A stretch of DNA of 49,748 nucleotides from Stephanodiscus triporus (GCA_036939755.1 JALLAZ010010388.1:1-49748); one strand, 5' to 3'; counted from the first letter of the stretch, positions 31,482 through 42,970 are shown. The notes: generated by a model from the letters alone, not told the origin. Translations and numbers: made by a program.

Positions 31482-32831
31482 TCACCCCGCCAATTCCGCG
31501 TCGTGCTCCCGCCTCTCACCCCTCCCGTCCTTCGTCAACGACCGATCGGTCCGTCGATCGTCCCCCGACCCGCCGTCGTTCATTCCGGTCCCCCCCCCCC
31601 CGCGTTCGTCGTCCCTCGTCGTCGTGCTATCACGTTCCATTTCCGACATCGCCTCCTCCTTCATCAACTCGAAGTCCGGCGGTATCTCCGCCATCTGCAC
31701 GCTCGGCGCTCCCCTCAACGACTGCAATTGCGTTAACAGGTCGATCCTCACGCTCTCGAGCGACGCCTCGGTGTTCATGTTCTCCCTCGATTCCGGCGTC
31801 AGGTGCAATTTGAAGTCGGGGGCGTAATACTCGAAGTAATCGTTGTAGGGTATCTCGTCGGGCAGGTCGGTATCGAGCAACACCGACGTTTCGTACGCCC
31901 AACACCGCGCGACGTTGCGTATGGTGTACCCCCCCCCCCCCAGCACCAGCGTCGGCACGTTGAAGCTCTTGGTGTACCGCACGCACTCGCCGTGTCCCCT
32001 CAGGCTGAGGTTGAAACACCCGAGCCTGTCCCCCGTGAGCGAGTCCGCCCCGCACTGCAAGACGATCGCCCCCGGTCGGAACACGTCCATGATCCTGTCC
32101 ATCACCGGCTTGAATATGCGTTCGTAGGCGTCGTCGGTCATGCCGCTGGTCAGGGGCGCGTTGACGCTGAACCCCGTCCCCTCCCTCGCTCCCGTGTCCT
32201 TGATGTGCCCCGTACCCGGGAAGAAGTCTCCGTACTTGTGCAGGCTGAACGTCATGACGCGATCGGTGCAGTAGAACGCCTCCTCGACCCCGTCGCCGTG
32301 GTGGACGTCGATGTCTATGTACAGGACGCGCGCGTGCACCTTGAGGAGCTCCAGTATCGCCAGCACGATGTCGTTGACGTAGCAGAATCCCGACGCCTCC
32401 GACTTCTTCGCGTGATGGAGTCCGCCGCTCCAATTGACGGCCACGTCGCAGTCGCCCCTGTTGAGCTTGACCGCGCCGTCGAGGGACGCGCCGGTGTACA
32501 GCTGCGTGAATTCGTAGAGGCCGTCGAAGACGGGACAGTCCGTGTACTCCCCCACGTTGAACCTCTGCATGTGGTTGGTGTAGAGTCGCAAGTTGTCGGG
32601 GTTGACCCTCGAGAGGAAGCTCATGTAATCCTCGGAGTGAAACGCGGTCATCTCCTGGGACGACGCCGGGTGGCTGCGATAGCATTCCATCTTCCGGTAC
32701 AGACCGTAGGACAGTATGAGGTGATGGGCCATGGTGATGCGATGGGGCTTCATGGGGTGGGACGGGCCGTAGTAGAAGTGGCCCACGTCGGGCTGGTAGA
32801 AGTACGACACTCGATGCTTCGACGCCGTCAT
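31482..32831 (-). CDS. Class I histone deacetylase (RPD3/HDAC1-2 type)
   Basis: 449 residues in one exon. It removes acetyl groups from histone lysines using an active-site zinc, usually inside nuclear co-repressor complexes. The catalytic signature is complete: [19 protein letters not shown] (His139, His140), [11 protein letters not shown] with zinc ligands Asp175 and His177, the third ligand in [11 protein letters not shown], and the catalytic Tyr in GGGGYT. The deacetylase core fills residues 1-370 with very few gaps compared with human HDAC1. The last ~70 residues are a Glu/Arg/Gly-rich tail, shorter than the animal Lys-rich tail. It is divergent from the RCC1 gene across a 324-bp promoter packed with TATCGTA motifs. 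High GC with long antisense open frames is a codon-usage effect. Confidence 0.96.
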   Translation of the reverse strand: MTASKHRVSYFYQPDVGHFYYGPSHPMKPHRITMAHHLILSYGLYRKMECYRSHPASSQEMTAFHSEDYMSFLSRVNPDNLRLYTNHMQRFNVGEYTDCPVFDGLYEFTQLYTGASLDGAVKLNRGDCDVAVNWSGGLHHAKKSEASGFCYVNDIVLAILELLKVHARVLYIDIDVHHGDGVEEAFYCTDRVMTFSLHKYGDFFPGTGHIKDTGAREGTGFSVNAPLTSGMTDDAYERIFKPVMDRIMDVFRPGAIVLQCGADSLTGDRLGCFNLSLRGHGECVRYTKSFNVPTLVLGGGGYTIRNVARCWAYETSVLLDTDLPDEIPYNDYFEYYAPDFKLHLTPESRENMNTEASLESVRIDLLTQLQSLRGAPSVQMAEIPPDFELMKEEAMSEMERDSTTTRDDERGGGGTGMNDGGSGDDRRTDRSLTKDGRGERREHDAELAG

Positions 32832-32841
32832 GGTTGTTGAA

Positions 32842-33085
32842 TATCGTATCGTAGAGTGAAAAAGAGAGGTGGGATTAGCCCGCGCGCAGAAGATAGATAG
32901 ATATCGTACGATACCACAGGTTAGTAGATATATCGTAGGTGTATCGTATTCTTTTACATACTCGACGGCTCTATCGTATGATAATACTCTAACACCATAC
33001 GATACACTCTAAGAGAAGCTAGAATTGAGAAAAGACTAACAACTGTCTCTTTTTTAAAACCATCGGCCATAGGTCGGTTACGATA
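32842..33085. promoter_or_regulatory. Cluster of nine TATCGTA/TACGATA motifs in the HDAC-RCC1 divergent promoter
   Basis: Exact copies at 32842, 32847, 32902, 32907 (reverse), 32931, 32942, 32972, 32998 (reverse) and 33079 (reverse). By base composition fewer than one would be expected in 244 bp. The placement between two start codons suggests a binding-site cluster. The factor is unknown. Confidence 0.5.
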
Positions 33086-33155
33086 GAGCATAATATTGTA
33101 CTCTACTATCTAGATAGGTATCTAGCCGCTGGCAACTCTGCAACGGCCTGTCGCC

Positions 33156-34880
33156 ATGAACGATCCTCCCGAGGATGTTAAGGGGCAAAGGAGTGAGCGC
33201 CGCGATCGATGGGATGTCCGCACGACAGTGACGCTTGTTGCGTCGTCCAGCGAGGAAACTCTGATGTTGACTCGAAGGGGGGAAGTCCTGGTCTGTCGTC
33301 ATCATCCTCGGCCGAATTTCGACTCACAGCAATTATTGTCGAGGTCGGGCTACTACTACGATGACCCGACGAGCTGCCGTGTCAGCTCCTCCGATGATGA
33401 TACGAACGCAATCGTTGGAAAGTTTTCGAGAAGCTGTCTCGTTGGTTCGGACGCGCTTTGCTGTGACTGTGAGAAAAAAGGACTGTGTGACTGTGGTGAC
33501 GAGCCGAACAAGAATGTAATGGGTATTTCATCAGTGCACCCAGCGTCGAAGTCAACTACAACTATGAATCCCTTGGAACGATACGATTCGGAAGGCAACT
33601 TGAAGACCGCAGATGCAGTGCAAGGGAATCATGATCTTGTCGCGTGTGCCTCTTCGGAAGACGCTGATGAAACCTTGGATACGGTAGAGGTCAACGACTT
33701 GTTACCAAACCAGGACTATTTCTGTCGAGGAAACGGCAGTCCCACCCCTGTTAAGAGCTTTGATTATAATGGATACGAGCCCCCGACGCCGGGGCCGATC
33801 GGAACCCATGATCGATTTGTTTTCCCAGAGGGTACGACTAATCACAGTTTTCATGGCGTTGATGGTAATATCCGGACCGATTCGGCAACAATTCAAAACG
33901 AGACGGAAACATCTGGCTGCGATATCTCCCCGCTGCCGGCCGTGTCCGACGACTCATTCGCGCTACCTGGAGTACCAATTTTCCTCCACCTCCTGGCGCA
34001 AATAAGGATCACGAGCCTCTCGGCTCATCCTCTGGGCCGTCACGTTCTGCTGATATCCGATGAAGGACTGCTGTTTTCGTATGGTTCGAATGACTTCGGC
34101 CAGCTAGGTCTAGGTAACCAGTCGATGAAAACATCAGTTTCGCCCTCAAATGGAAGACAATATCATCCCCATCCCACGATTGTTACGCCACTGCTTGAAA
34201 ATGGTGGGAAAACAATAAATTGCGCAGCTGGGATCGACTATTCATTGGTGGTGGTCAAGACGGACGGCTCGAGGCGGAAGATACCGCATCAACAACGGAA
34301 CAGGCAAAACTTTAACCTGAATGGAAAGGATTCGTCGTGCGGAACTGATGAATGCGATGCTCATCATCAGATGTACGGATTCGGGAACAACAGCGGCAGA
34401 AAGCTAGGCTTGCTGAATCCAGATCGTGGCCTGCGGCGTGGCAACAGGACCCTAGAGCCGTACTCTGACGGCACCGTGGTGACTGCCTCCAACTGCGTCT
34501 TCCTTCCAAGACGTGTAGCATTACATTGCAGGGTGATTCATCGAGAACAGTCATCTTCGGCAATCCCATCGCCCCTTCCTCCTTATGGGATATTTAGCAT
34601 CGCTGCCTCAATAGACAACTCCGCAGCATTGGTCCGGCGCCCTAGCGGGGCGATTGAATGTTTCACGTGGGGAAGGTCATCGTCGATTCCTACCAAGAGT
34701 AATATTGATTTCGATGGCGATATACAGTCAAGGCCGATGTCTCAGTTGGCAAGGGGGGGATTGCTGAATGAAGTATCAGGCGAAACGTCTTACGGTCCCT
34801 TACCTCAGTCTAAGTCTGAGCTTGAAAGCAAACTTACTCGACATGTTCACTCAAATCAATTTATGCATCCAAAGAATTGA
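33156..34880 (+). CDS. RCC1-repeat protein, divergent
   Basis: 574 residues, single exon. One clear RCC1 repeat is seen at about residues 285-325: HPLGRHVLLISDEGLLFSYG, then SNDFGQLGLGN. A second is suggested by MYGFGNNSGRKLGLLNP near 405, with weaker ones at the start (EETLMLTRRGEVLVC) and near 500 (SAALVRRPSGAIECFTWG). The stretches between are Ser/Asp-rich and irregular, and the first third has many Cys (CCDCEKKGLCDCGDE). RCC1 propellers act as Ran exchange factors or as protein-interaction modules. With so few intact blades, GEF activity cannot be claimed. The protein may be a partial propeller or use unrecognised exons. It is divergent from the HDAC gene. Confidence 0.65.
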   Translation: MNDPPEDVKGQRSERRDRWDVRTTVTLVASSSEETLMLTRRGEVLVCRHHPRPNFDSQQLLSRSGYYYDDPTSCRVSSSDDDTNAIVGKFSRSCLVGSDALCCDCEKKGLCDCGDEPNKNVMGISSVHPASKSTTTMNPLERYDSEGNLKTADAVQGNHDLVACASSEDADETLDTVEVNDLLPNQDYFCRGNGSPTPVKSFDYNGYEPPTPGPIGTHDRFVFPEGTTNHSFHGVDGNIRTDSATIQNETETSGCDISPLPAVSDDSFALPGVPIFLHLLAQIRITSLSAHPLGRHVLLISDEGLLFSYGSNDFGQLGLGNQSMKTSVSPSNGRQYHPHPTIVTPLLENGGKTINCAAGIDYSLVVVKTDGSRRKIPHQQRNRQNFNLNGKDSSCGTDECDAHHQMYGFGNNSGRKLGLLNPDRGLRRGNRTLEPYSDGTVVTASNCVFLPRRVALHCRVIHREQSSSAIPSPLPPYGIFSIAASIDNSAALVRRPSGAIECFTWGRSSSIPTKSNIDFDGDIQSRPMSQLARGGLLNEVSGETSYGPLPQSKSELESKLTRHVHSNQFMHPKN

Positions 34881-35475
34881 GTGAACCGACGACGAAGAAT
34901 CAGGCTGCTACAGTGTGATGGGGTCTAAGAAGGTTACGATGTTGACGGCAGGAATGAACTAGAAACTTGGCCACTACTGCGTCTGTTGCCGGCTGGCTTC
35001 CGATTCGATCACGCCCGTTCTCCCGTCTTCGGACTGTGGCGACGACCCCTCTGGAATTTCGGTCCCATAGTGAGTGATGGTTAGCTCCTTTGATGCCGTT
35101 CCATCTTCCGGCACGGCTGCATTTTGGTCTTGTCATGTCATAAGTATTGACAAAAAATTAATGCACATTAGAAATAAAATGCCAAGTAAAGAAGCCAAAT
35201 GTACATGATCGGGTAGATACGACGTCAATATGACGGAGTCGAAAGTATTAGTGGTCTATGCAGCAAAGAAGGAGAACGGAGCATGCAGCAAAGAATTAGT
35301 CGACATTAATCGCTACTGCTGTGGGGTGGTGCATGAACTTGCAGGTTTTACAAAAGTGCAACACTTTCAAACACAAGAGTCTGAAAACGGTCATACATTG
35401 TGCTCTCTGAATTGCGTTTTCCGGTGTATTTATTATATATTAATAATTTACGCACGGATATGAAGCGACTCAAAA
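34881..35475. other. Convergent spacer, no supported gene
   Basis: Between the RCC1 and bZIP-PAS stops. A 77-codon plus frame at 35230 has no recognisable domain. No repeat or RNA gene was seen. Confidence 0.5.
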
Positions 35476-38400
35476 CTATAGTGTATTCTTCGCAAGCTCC
35501 ATCATTGACTCCACAGCGCTTTTCTCGTCAATGTCCTCGACTTGAGTTTCTCCACTACGACTTTTTCTGCTTGAACGATTGCTCCTTGCCTGAGACTCAT
35601 CGTCGCTTTCGTACTTTCGCTTCTTCAGCGGACGATTCTTCTTCGCCGCCACAGACAATGGTGGCGATGTGACAAATTGTGTTTCGTCCAAAGTAGGGTG
35701 TGTGCTAGTAGACGCGGATTTTTTCGCCGCCTCTTTGCTCGATGTGCTGTTCGCCGACAATTCCTTTGTGTCTTCTGACGAGGCTTGATCATCGCTTCCG
35801 TCATTCTTTTCGATCCGGGAACAAAATCGAAGCTCTTCCCCGACTGCCCCACCCTCTCGAATAGGACGAAAGCAAAGCAACAGTTCCTTTTCTTCATGGA
35901 CAGACTCTGATGACACCGCGCTTTCATTACTTCCTACATGGTTGCTTAAGCCAATCTGTTGGTTTTCTGATTTTAATTGCGAAGTAGGGACGATATTGAG
36001 CTCCTTATCAACATCGCTTGATGGCCTGGTTCTTATGGAAGAAGTCAGTTCGCACCAGATTGTGCTCAGATCGTTGCGGATCAAGCGAACGATGCAGGCC
36101 GGGGCAAGGGGACGCGATCTCCGTCCTAAAACAAATGGCGAGAGCTTGTTAGAATTGAAAAAAGACGCTCGTTGCCCAGCAGAAACTTCAGTCGTCAACA
36201 CAATCCTCACTTACGCTTCTTCTTCGAACATGATCGATCAGAGCTTGCTTCGGAAGACGATAAGCTATCCTCCAGATACTCATTCGATTCCTCCGGGCTC
36301 TCATTCGATTCCCTATAGCCACTATCCTCCGAGCTGTTCCCGCCACTCTGTTTCTTCTTTTTGCTAAGAGAGGAAGAGCCAGCACTTAGCGAGGATGTTC
36401 CGTCCTGTTTTGTGCGAGCGATTTCAGGTCCAAGCAAGGCACGTTTCCGTTGCATTGATGCTACCTGCTCCTCGTGATCCTCTTCCTCAGCCTGTTCGGC
36501 CGAAGTCATCAACTTAATGTCGTCGCCAATATCCAGCGCTGCCGTAGAGCTCCCCTCTCGCCTAGGATGGTGCATTAGCGACGACAGCTTCGCATCGGCG
36601 TTGTTCGCTGTGACTGAGGCGCCCATGACGTCGTCCTTGTGAGAGAAACGAACCTGCTCGTCATCCTCCTTGTCCTTGTTCAATTTGCACATCTCAACGT
36701 TCTTCGTCAGGTTGGCATTCGCCTTGTTTTCGGAGGACGTTGATTCATCCTCCGTCGAGGGCTTCTCCTTCTTCATCATCATGTTGTCCGAGGGGGAGGA
36801 AACATCCGAGGACGATGACGCCGGGCGCGCGACCTCCTTCGTCTGGTCTTCACCACTCACTAGCCCGATGCCTTCCGATAGTGACGAGATCTTGTTTGTG
36901 AGCGATGACTTTACTGACTTTTTATTATTGGCCTGCTGCTGCTGTTGATGTCCGCACGTCTTGTTCTTGTCGTCACCCGACGAGTCGGAGACATCCTCTC
37001 CCGCCGCCACATCGGTCGAGTCGGACGTGACCTTCACCTCGAGCAACGGCGGAAGCGAGGACTTCTCGGAGGACTGCTCCGACACTTCGTGTGGCATGGC
37101 GGCGGTCGTCGACGCGCTGATATTCTCGTTCAACCCGTCTTCCTCCTCCTCCTCGATTCGATTTTCGCCGTTCTCCTCCTCCTCCTCCATGGAGGACGCC
37201 GATAGCAACGCGCGTCGCTCAGCCAGGACCAAATCGCGAATCAACCTACGTATGGACTCCCGGGAGCTCGGCGCGATGATGTCTTCGATGTTTGCACCCA
37301 TGAGCTCGGACGCGTCATGCCTGAGCACACGTTCCACCTGCATGCTGCAGAACGTAATTACGCCGTCCGCACGGATAGCGACGACCGGGTCTGGGAGGTA
37401 CGATAGGATGAGCGCCTGCCGTCTCAGCCGCGCGTTCTCCCTCATCATGTCGTCGATGAGGGCCTTCTTGCGGGCGCGGGAGGTGCACGCCGACTTCCTG
37501 TTGGCAAGTCGCTTGGCGTGGCGCTTCTCCTCCTTTCGACGGACGTCGGCGAAGAGGAGGGCGACGGCATGAGGCACCGATTGATTGACTGATCGGTACT
37601 GCTTGTTGATGTAGGCATCTGTGGGCGTGAATATTCGTGGTTAGGGGCAAAGATTTGATTGCGAGATTGAGCGAGTTTGTTGGTTATCACAGATGAAGGG
37701 AGAATACACAGACAAAGAAACAGCGAACATTTGTGGCTTACCGAGCTTCTCGAAGCTCCATCTCTGCATGGTGGTGATGGGGATCGTAGGGATGACCACC
37801 GAGGAAGAAGCAGAAGCGCCGGCGATCGTCACGGCGGCGGCAGCGGCGGCGGCGGCGGGATTGGGATGACCGCGATAGTGATGACCCTTGGCCACGTTCC
37901 CGACGCGACCGCCTCCGCTCCTCGCGGCCACGTCCGTGGCGGCAGCGGCGTTCGAAATCAGCAGCGCGGCTGTGGCGGCGTTCGCAGGCGACGCGGTCAG
38001 CGTCGTCCCGGGCAGCAGAGACGACGTCGACGACGCGATCGACATCAATCGACGCGCGCCCGGCGACGACAACGACGACGACGATTGTCGTGCCGACACA
38101 GCCAAGCCCGGCTTGTTATTCCCCGACCTTGATGACGTCGTATTTTTCATCGTCAACTTGTTCCTGCCGTTTTTGCGACTGCCGTCGTTGATGGAACTGC
38201 CGTTGGAGATGGTGTGGACCATGACGTCGCCGGTAAAGGTGGTGGCCGCCGCTGTTGCTATCGGATCAACGGGCATGATGGAAGGGTGCAGGGTCGACGA
38301 TGGCAACGACGACGCGGCGGCGATGGGCGAGGACCTATTGGAAGGGCTGACTCCGGCGATATCTTCGTTACCCGCCACGGAAGTCGGACCCTGGACCTGC

Positions 38401-39320
38401 GCCTGTACTTGTTGCTGCAGCTGCAGCTTCTGCAGTTGTTGGAGCTGGCTGACGGCCTGCGCCTGGTGATGAAGGAGATGCTGCTGGGGGTGATGCGTCA
38501 CGCCGTCGGCAGGAACGGGGGCGGCCCCAGCCGTCGGCTGCTGCTCCATGGTCAGCGCTTGGGCCATCGCAGCGGCCGCAAGTCCCGGATTGACCGAGGA
38601 CAGCAGCAGCGCGGATGCCAGCAGATGCTGCTGCTGCTGCTGGGCGGCGTTGGCGGGCGGCGGCACGAGCTGCGGAGGAGGAGCGTGCTGCTGCAGCTGC
38701 TGTTGATGATGAAGCGGCGTAGGAGGAGGATGACGGGATGACTGCGACGCAGCAGCGGCAGCCGCGGCTTGATGCGCTTGTTGGAGATTGGCCAACACGC
38801 TGTTGTTGTTGGTGGTGGTGGTCGCTGGGGCAGCGGGTGGCAGCGGGGATGGCAGTGGCAGTAGGCCAGTGCCATTGTGATGCTGGTGCTGGTGGTTCAA
38901 GTATTCACCGAGCAGGAGCGTCAGCTGAGGAGGGAGGAGCAGGGCCGAGCTCGCCGGAGTACCCGGGCCGCCGACGCCTCTGCTGGCCGCTTGCTGTTGC
39001 TGCTGGATGTGGTGCTGGTGCTGGTGAGGACCTCCCGCGGCCACGCCCGACACGCCCAGTCCCAAGCCCAAGTATTGATTCAAGAGCTGAAAATTGGACA
39101 GGGGCGGCGGTTGGGGCTGGAGCGGACGCTGTAGACAACTTGGGACTTGTTGCTGTTGCTCGGTCAAGAATTGCTTCACATAGGTGGCAGCTGCCTCGAG
39201 CTGTTCACACCGGCCTCCTCCTCCTCCTCCTCCTCCTGCTGCTGCTGCTGCTGCTGCAGGCGCTGATGATGCTCCTGCTGTTGCTGCTGCTGGCGTCGCC
39301 GCTTGATGATTCGATGCCAT
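35476..39320 (-). CDS. bZIP-PAS transcription factor, very large
   Basis: Three exons, 39320-37742, 37618-36215 and 36125-35476, spliced G|GTAAGC ... CACAG and C|GTAAGT ... TTTAG, giving 1210 residues. Exon 1 (526 residues) is almost wholly Gln/Ala/His/Ser-rich, with poly-Gln and poly-Ala runs typical of activation regions. Exon 2 starts with the bZIP: basic region KRHAKRLANRKSACTSRARK (about 558-577), then a short zipper (IDDMMRENARLRRQ). A PAS first half follows (YLPDPVVAIRADGVITFCS through RRLIRDLVLAE). After about 380 Ser/Glu/Lys-rich residues, exon 3 opens with PACIVRLIRNDLSTIWCELT, which looks like the closing PAS strands. The protein should bind ACGT-core DNA in the nucleus. No LOV-type flavin-binding Cys motif is seen, so it is not an aureochrome. 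The first ATG is at 39318-39320. Confidence 0.88.
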
Positions 39321-40601
39321 GATCAAATAATAGGCGCGAGAACTCTATTAATATGACTTCTGCTCGCGAAGTCGGCTGCAATTTTGTGTGCTATCTCATT
39401 GCTTCCTCCCTGCCATTCGTCATTAGAAACGAACAGATGACAGTGCTTTAAGCAGATGCAAATTGGGAAAGACAGTGATATTCTTTGTGAAGTGCTGGTT
39501 GGTGGCGCGCGTGATGATGCAACCAAAAAGCAACACAGCTCTTCAATTAATGTGTGGAAAACAATCTGGCTCGTTGACGTGGTTACTCTTGAACCCAGCT
39601 CGGTTGACGGTCGTAGTAGTGTTCTTCACCTTGCTGTGCGACGACGTGGCAAAAAAGACACCATAGAAGCGGTTTGGCCATCTGGCCGGTAGCAGATACT
39701 CCGCTGAACCGCATAATATTAGATCTACACATAAATAGATTGTGTGAGTTTGAATTTATGTATTAGTTTCGTCGGCAGATGTTCAGCAGCTGCTCGGTGA
39801 ATTAAAAGACTTTTCAGTAGTTTCGAAAATGCAAACTTATTCATAAATAAATAACCTATCTAATACAATTATATGACACCAATCTATTTCTACTTTAAAT
39901 ACTCAATTGCACAACCTTATTTCTGACACATGTATTGCATCGATTGAATTCTTCAGCTGTCTTCGAATGCGTATGTACATAGGAGTAAGTATCTACACGG
40001 ACATACCCCATCCCATATTACGTTTGACATTTATTTTTTATGAAGGGAATTCGCTTACGTCAGACCATTCTTTCTTGCTGCCAGCTGTTTTTTGTCGTAT
40101 GGACACAATTCACTCAAAGGGTGTCCGCCTCATCATCTGTCTATGCTGAGTCACAGCATAACTCTATTTCTCGCATATTACCAGCGTAAATTTAGGACGA
40201 AATGAGTCTAGCAACCAGAAAATTGCCCAGTTGTCTTTGACCAACACACAAGAACTGTTCCCTGACCCCATGCGCAGATGCCCCTATGAGGGTTTTATCT
40301 TATTCGGCAAGATGGGGGAGAACGACGCCATTAGCCATTGCTGGTTGCCCGGCCCGACTAGTGTTAATTTAGGACGCCTTGAATTCCTACGTAGAGTACA
40401 ATGTACCGGCACTTCCCGTAGAAATCTGGCGGGAAACGAAAAATTGGGAAAATTAATGTTCAGTCTCCCCTTAAGGCCGTGTTTTCTTCAGACGGATAAC
40501 AAATACACAGATACACAAAAGAACAGTATGGAACAATTTTTTCGGATGGCGTCTTTTGCGCATCTGTGTACTTGTCCGTTTTCGTCTCGTGTTTTTTTTA
40601 G
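39321..40601. other. Divergent upstream region of bZIP-PAS and CDC14
   Basis: About 1.3 kb. It should contain both promoters and the missing first exon of CDC14, which I could not identify. TTTTTTTTAG at 40592-40601 looks like a 3' splice site. GTACATAGGAGTAAG near 39975 resembles GTACGTAGGAGTAAG upstream of the AAAP gene. Confidence 0.5.
40387..40394. promoter_or_regulatory. CTACGTAG palindrome upstream of CDC14
   Basis: Exact octamer about 210 bp before the first CDC14 exon found. It could lie in the promoter, in a 5' UTR or in an intron, because the first exon is not identified. Confidence 0.3.
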
Positions 40602-40602
40602 N

Positions 40603-40657
<55 letters not shown>

Positions 40658-42598
40658 AACGACGACGACGACAATGACGAAAATGACGAGGAGGGGGGGG
40701 CTGACGATTACGATAGCGACGACGAGGAGCGGCAGTCGTCCTCGTCCGCGACGACGGCCTCCGAGAGAGATCGTCGGGGACCCATTCACTACTTCTCGAT
40801 GGACGACGAGCTGGTGTACTGGAACTTCTTCCTCGACTTCGGGCCGCTCAACCTCGGACAGCTGTACCGTTTCTGTCAAAGGGTCAACGCCAAACTGAGC
40901 AGTCCGGCTTTGCGCGATCACGTCCTGTGTTACTACTCGGGCCAGAGGGGATCGCAGAGGGCCAACGCGTCGTTCCTCATTTGCGCGTGGAGCATGATTT
41001 ACCTCGGCAGGACGGCGGGGGAGGCGTATGGGGGCTTCGAGGAGGGGGAGGGGTCCGACGTCGACGGGGGGGGAGGGGGGGGAGCCTCGACCGATCGCGA
41101 CGACGACGACGACGACGGGGAGACGCTCCTTCCCGGACGCGGCGGACGGCCGGGACGAACACTGCGGCCGCCGAATTCGGGATCCCAACGACCCCGACGA
41201 CGACGACGACGACGACTGCGGCCGTCGCCGTTCGCGTCCCTGCATCCCCTCCCGCCGTACCACGACGCGTCTCCCGTGGCGTGCACGTACGACCTGACGG
41301 TGCGCGACTGCCTCGACGGGCTCGACAGGGCCCGCAGGCTCGGGCTCTTCCGGTTCGGGAACGCGCCGCCTCCGCCCCCGATGACGGGCCTGCGTCCGGC
41401 CCCCGGCCCTCCGTCGAAGGTGGTCGCTACGACGAACGACGACGACGACGACGGCGGCGGAGTAGCAGTAGTCGGGGGCGGGGGGAGCGGCCGTCCCGTC
41501 TTCGACGTCGACGAATACGAGCACTTCGAGCAGGTCGAGAACGGCGATCTCAACTGGATAGTTTCCGGGGGGATACTCGCGTTCGCCGGGCCGCACTCTC
41601 ACAGGTCCACGACGTCCGATGGGTACTGCGTCCTCACCCCCGACGACTACGTGCCGTACTTCCGTCGACGGGGGGTGAAGTTGGTGATACAGCTGAACAA
41701 GGGGTGTTACGACGGCGATCGATTCGTAAGGGCGGGGATACGTCACGTCGTGCATCAGTACCCGGACGGGAGCTGTCCGGAACCGGGAGTGTTGCGAGGC
41801 GTACTGTCGGACATGGAGGGGGTGGGCGAGGATGGCGGGGCGTTCGCGGTACACTGCAAGGCCGGTCTCGGCCGGACCGGAACGTGCGTGGGAGCGTACA
41901 TCATGAAGCACTACAGGTTCACGGCGAGGGAGGTCATCGGGTACATGAGGATATGCAGGCCCGGGATGGTCATAGGTCCGCAGCAGCACTTCCTCGAGGA
42001 CATCGAGCGACTCATGTGGCAGGAGGGGGACGTTCACCTGGGGAGGGGATTGCGCGGGGTGGTGGGCGGGGGAGGGCAGAGGGAGGAGGGCGGGCACGGC
42101 GCGGCGACGACGAAGGAGGCGGCCGTCGCGGAGGAGGCGGCGCACCCGACGACGGCGTCGAGCCCGACGTCGACCGCCAACGCCGTCACGCCTCGGGCGA
42201 CGGCCGACCGCGTCGGCGGGGGGGCACTGGGGGGCGGCGGCGTCGGGTCGCACATAGCCATCGTCACGCCCGACGGCCGGCCGTTCCTCCTCCCCGCCAC
42301 CCCCGTCGTCGCGAGGAGACCGCGCGTCGAGGAGACTCCCTCGCCCTCGTCGTTTGCGCTCCCATCCGCGACAACGTCGTGGACGTCGCCAGCGACGGAA
42401 AAATTGTCGGGGGCGGATCGTTCGTCGATCGTTGTCGGCGGCGACGAGGGGTCGGCCGCCAAGGCGGGAAAAATGACTACTCCGAACGATGATGTCGACG
42501 AGGACGAAGACATGCAGGAAGGAGATCAGGCGAATGCGCTCCTGTGGAGAAGATTAGATCAGTATCAGGCTCGTCATCAGCAGCACATGAAAAAATAA
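40602..42598 (+). CDS. CDC14: CDC14-type dual-specificity phosphatase, 5' exon missing
   Basis: The exon opens after TTTTTTTTAG with an ambiguous base (40602) and a (GAC)n run coding for about 18 Asp. It then matches CDC14 along its length: HYFSMDDELVYWNFFLDFGPLNLGQ, CTYDLTVRDCLDG, FDVDEYEHFEQVENGDLNWIV, the P-loop VHCKAGLGRTGT (catalytic Cys at 41855-41857) and RICRPGMVIGPQQHFLEDIE. CDC14 removes phosphates from CDK sites (Ser-Pro) to drive mitotic exit and cytokinesis. Two low-complexity insertions (Asp/Gly/Arg-rich) split the N-terminal domain, and an Ala/Thr/Gly-rich tail of ~170 residues follows. The usual first ~30 residues before YFSMDDELVY are not present in this exon, so an upstream exon is expected. 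The triplet run with an N may hide an assembly collapse. Confidence 0.92.
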
Positions 42599-42970
42599 CT
42601 ACGCGAAATAACGAGAAAGTGCACCAATTTTATGATGAGGATTATTCTTATGGATCGGTGGCATGTGTAGCAGTCCGGGCCTCATGTGCAAAGTTAAGGG
42701 ACATCCATAGTATGCATAGGGTTGAGAAATACCTATGTGATAATGCATAATTTTTTTCAACTGAACTGATGTAGTTGAAGGGGGTCGGAGCACACTTTGG
42801 TGTCTTAGCAATGAACTGCATCAACGGAGTGCATTCTGTCAACGTTGCAGTGGACGGCGATGCGACGGTCAGCCTTGCAATTTTTTTCATTAAGGCAGGA
42901 TCGGCAAGTTGAGGTTGACTGCATCAGGTGCACATAAAAAGATGAGGGATGCATGTCATGGTATTTTTGG

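Noticed and set aside
31803..32840. 345-codon plus-strand frame antisense to the histone deacetylase
   Set aside because: Shadow of a highly conserved gene; no homology and skewed composition.
39907..40149. 80-codon plus frame in the bZIP-PAS/CDC14 spacer
   Set aside because: AT-rich, no domain, and does not match the missing CDC14 N-terminus.
40598..42253. 551-codon minus frame and 521-codon plus frame over CDC14
   Set aside because: Both are Arg/Gly/Val-rich shadows caused by codon bias and the GAC repeat. Only the CDC14 frame has conserved motifs.
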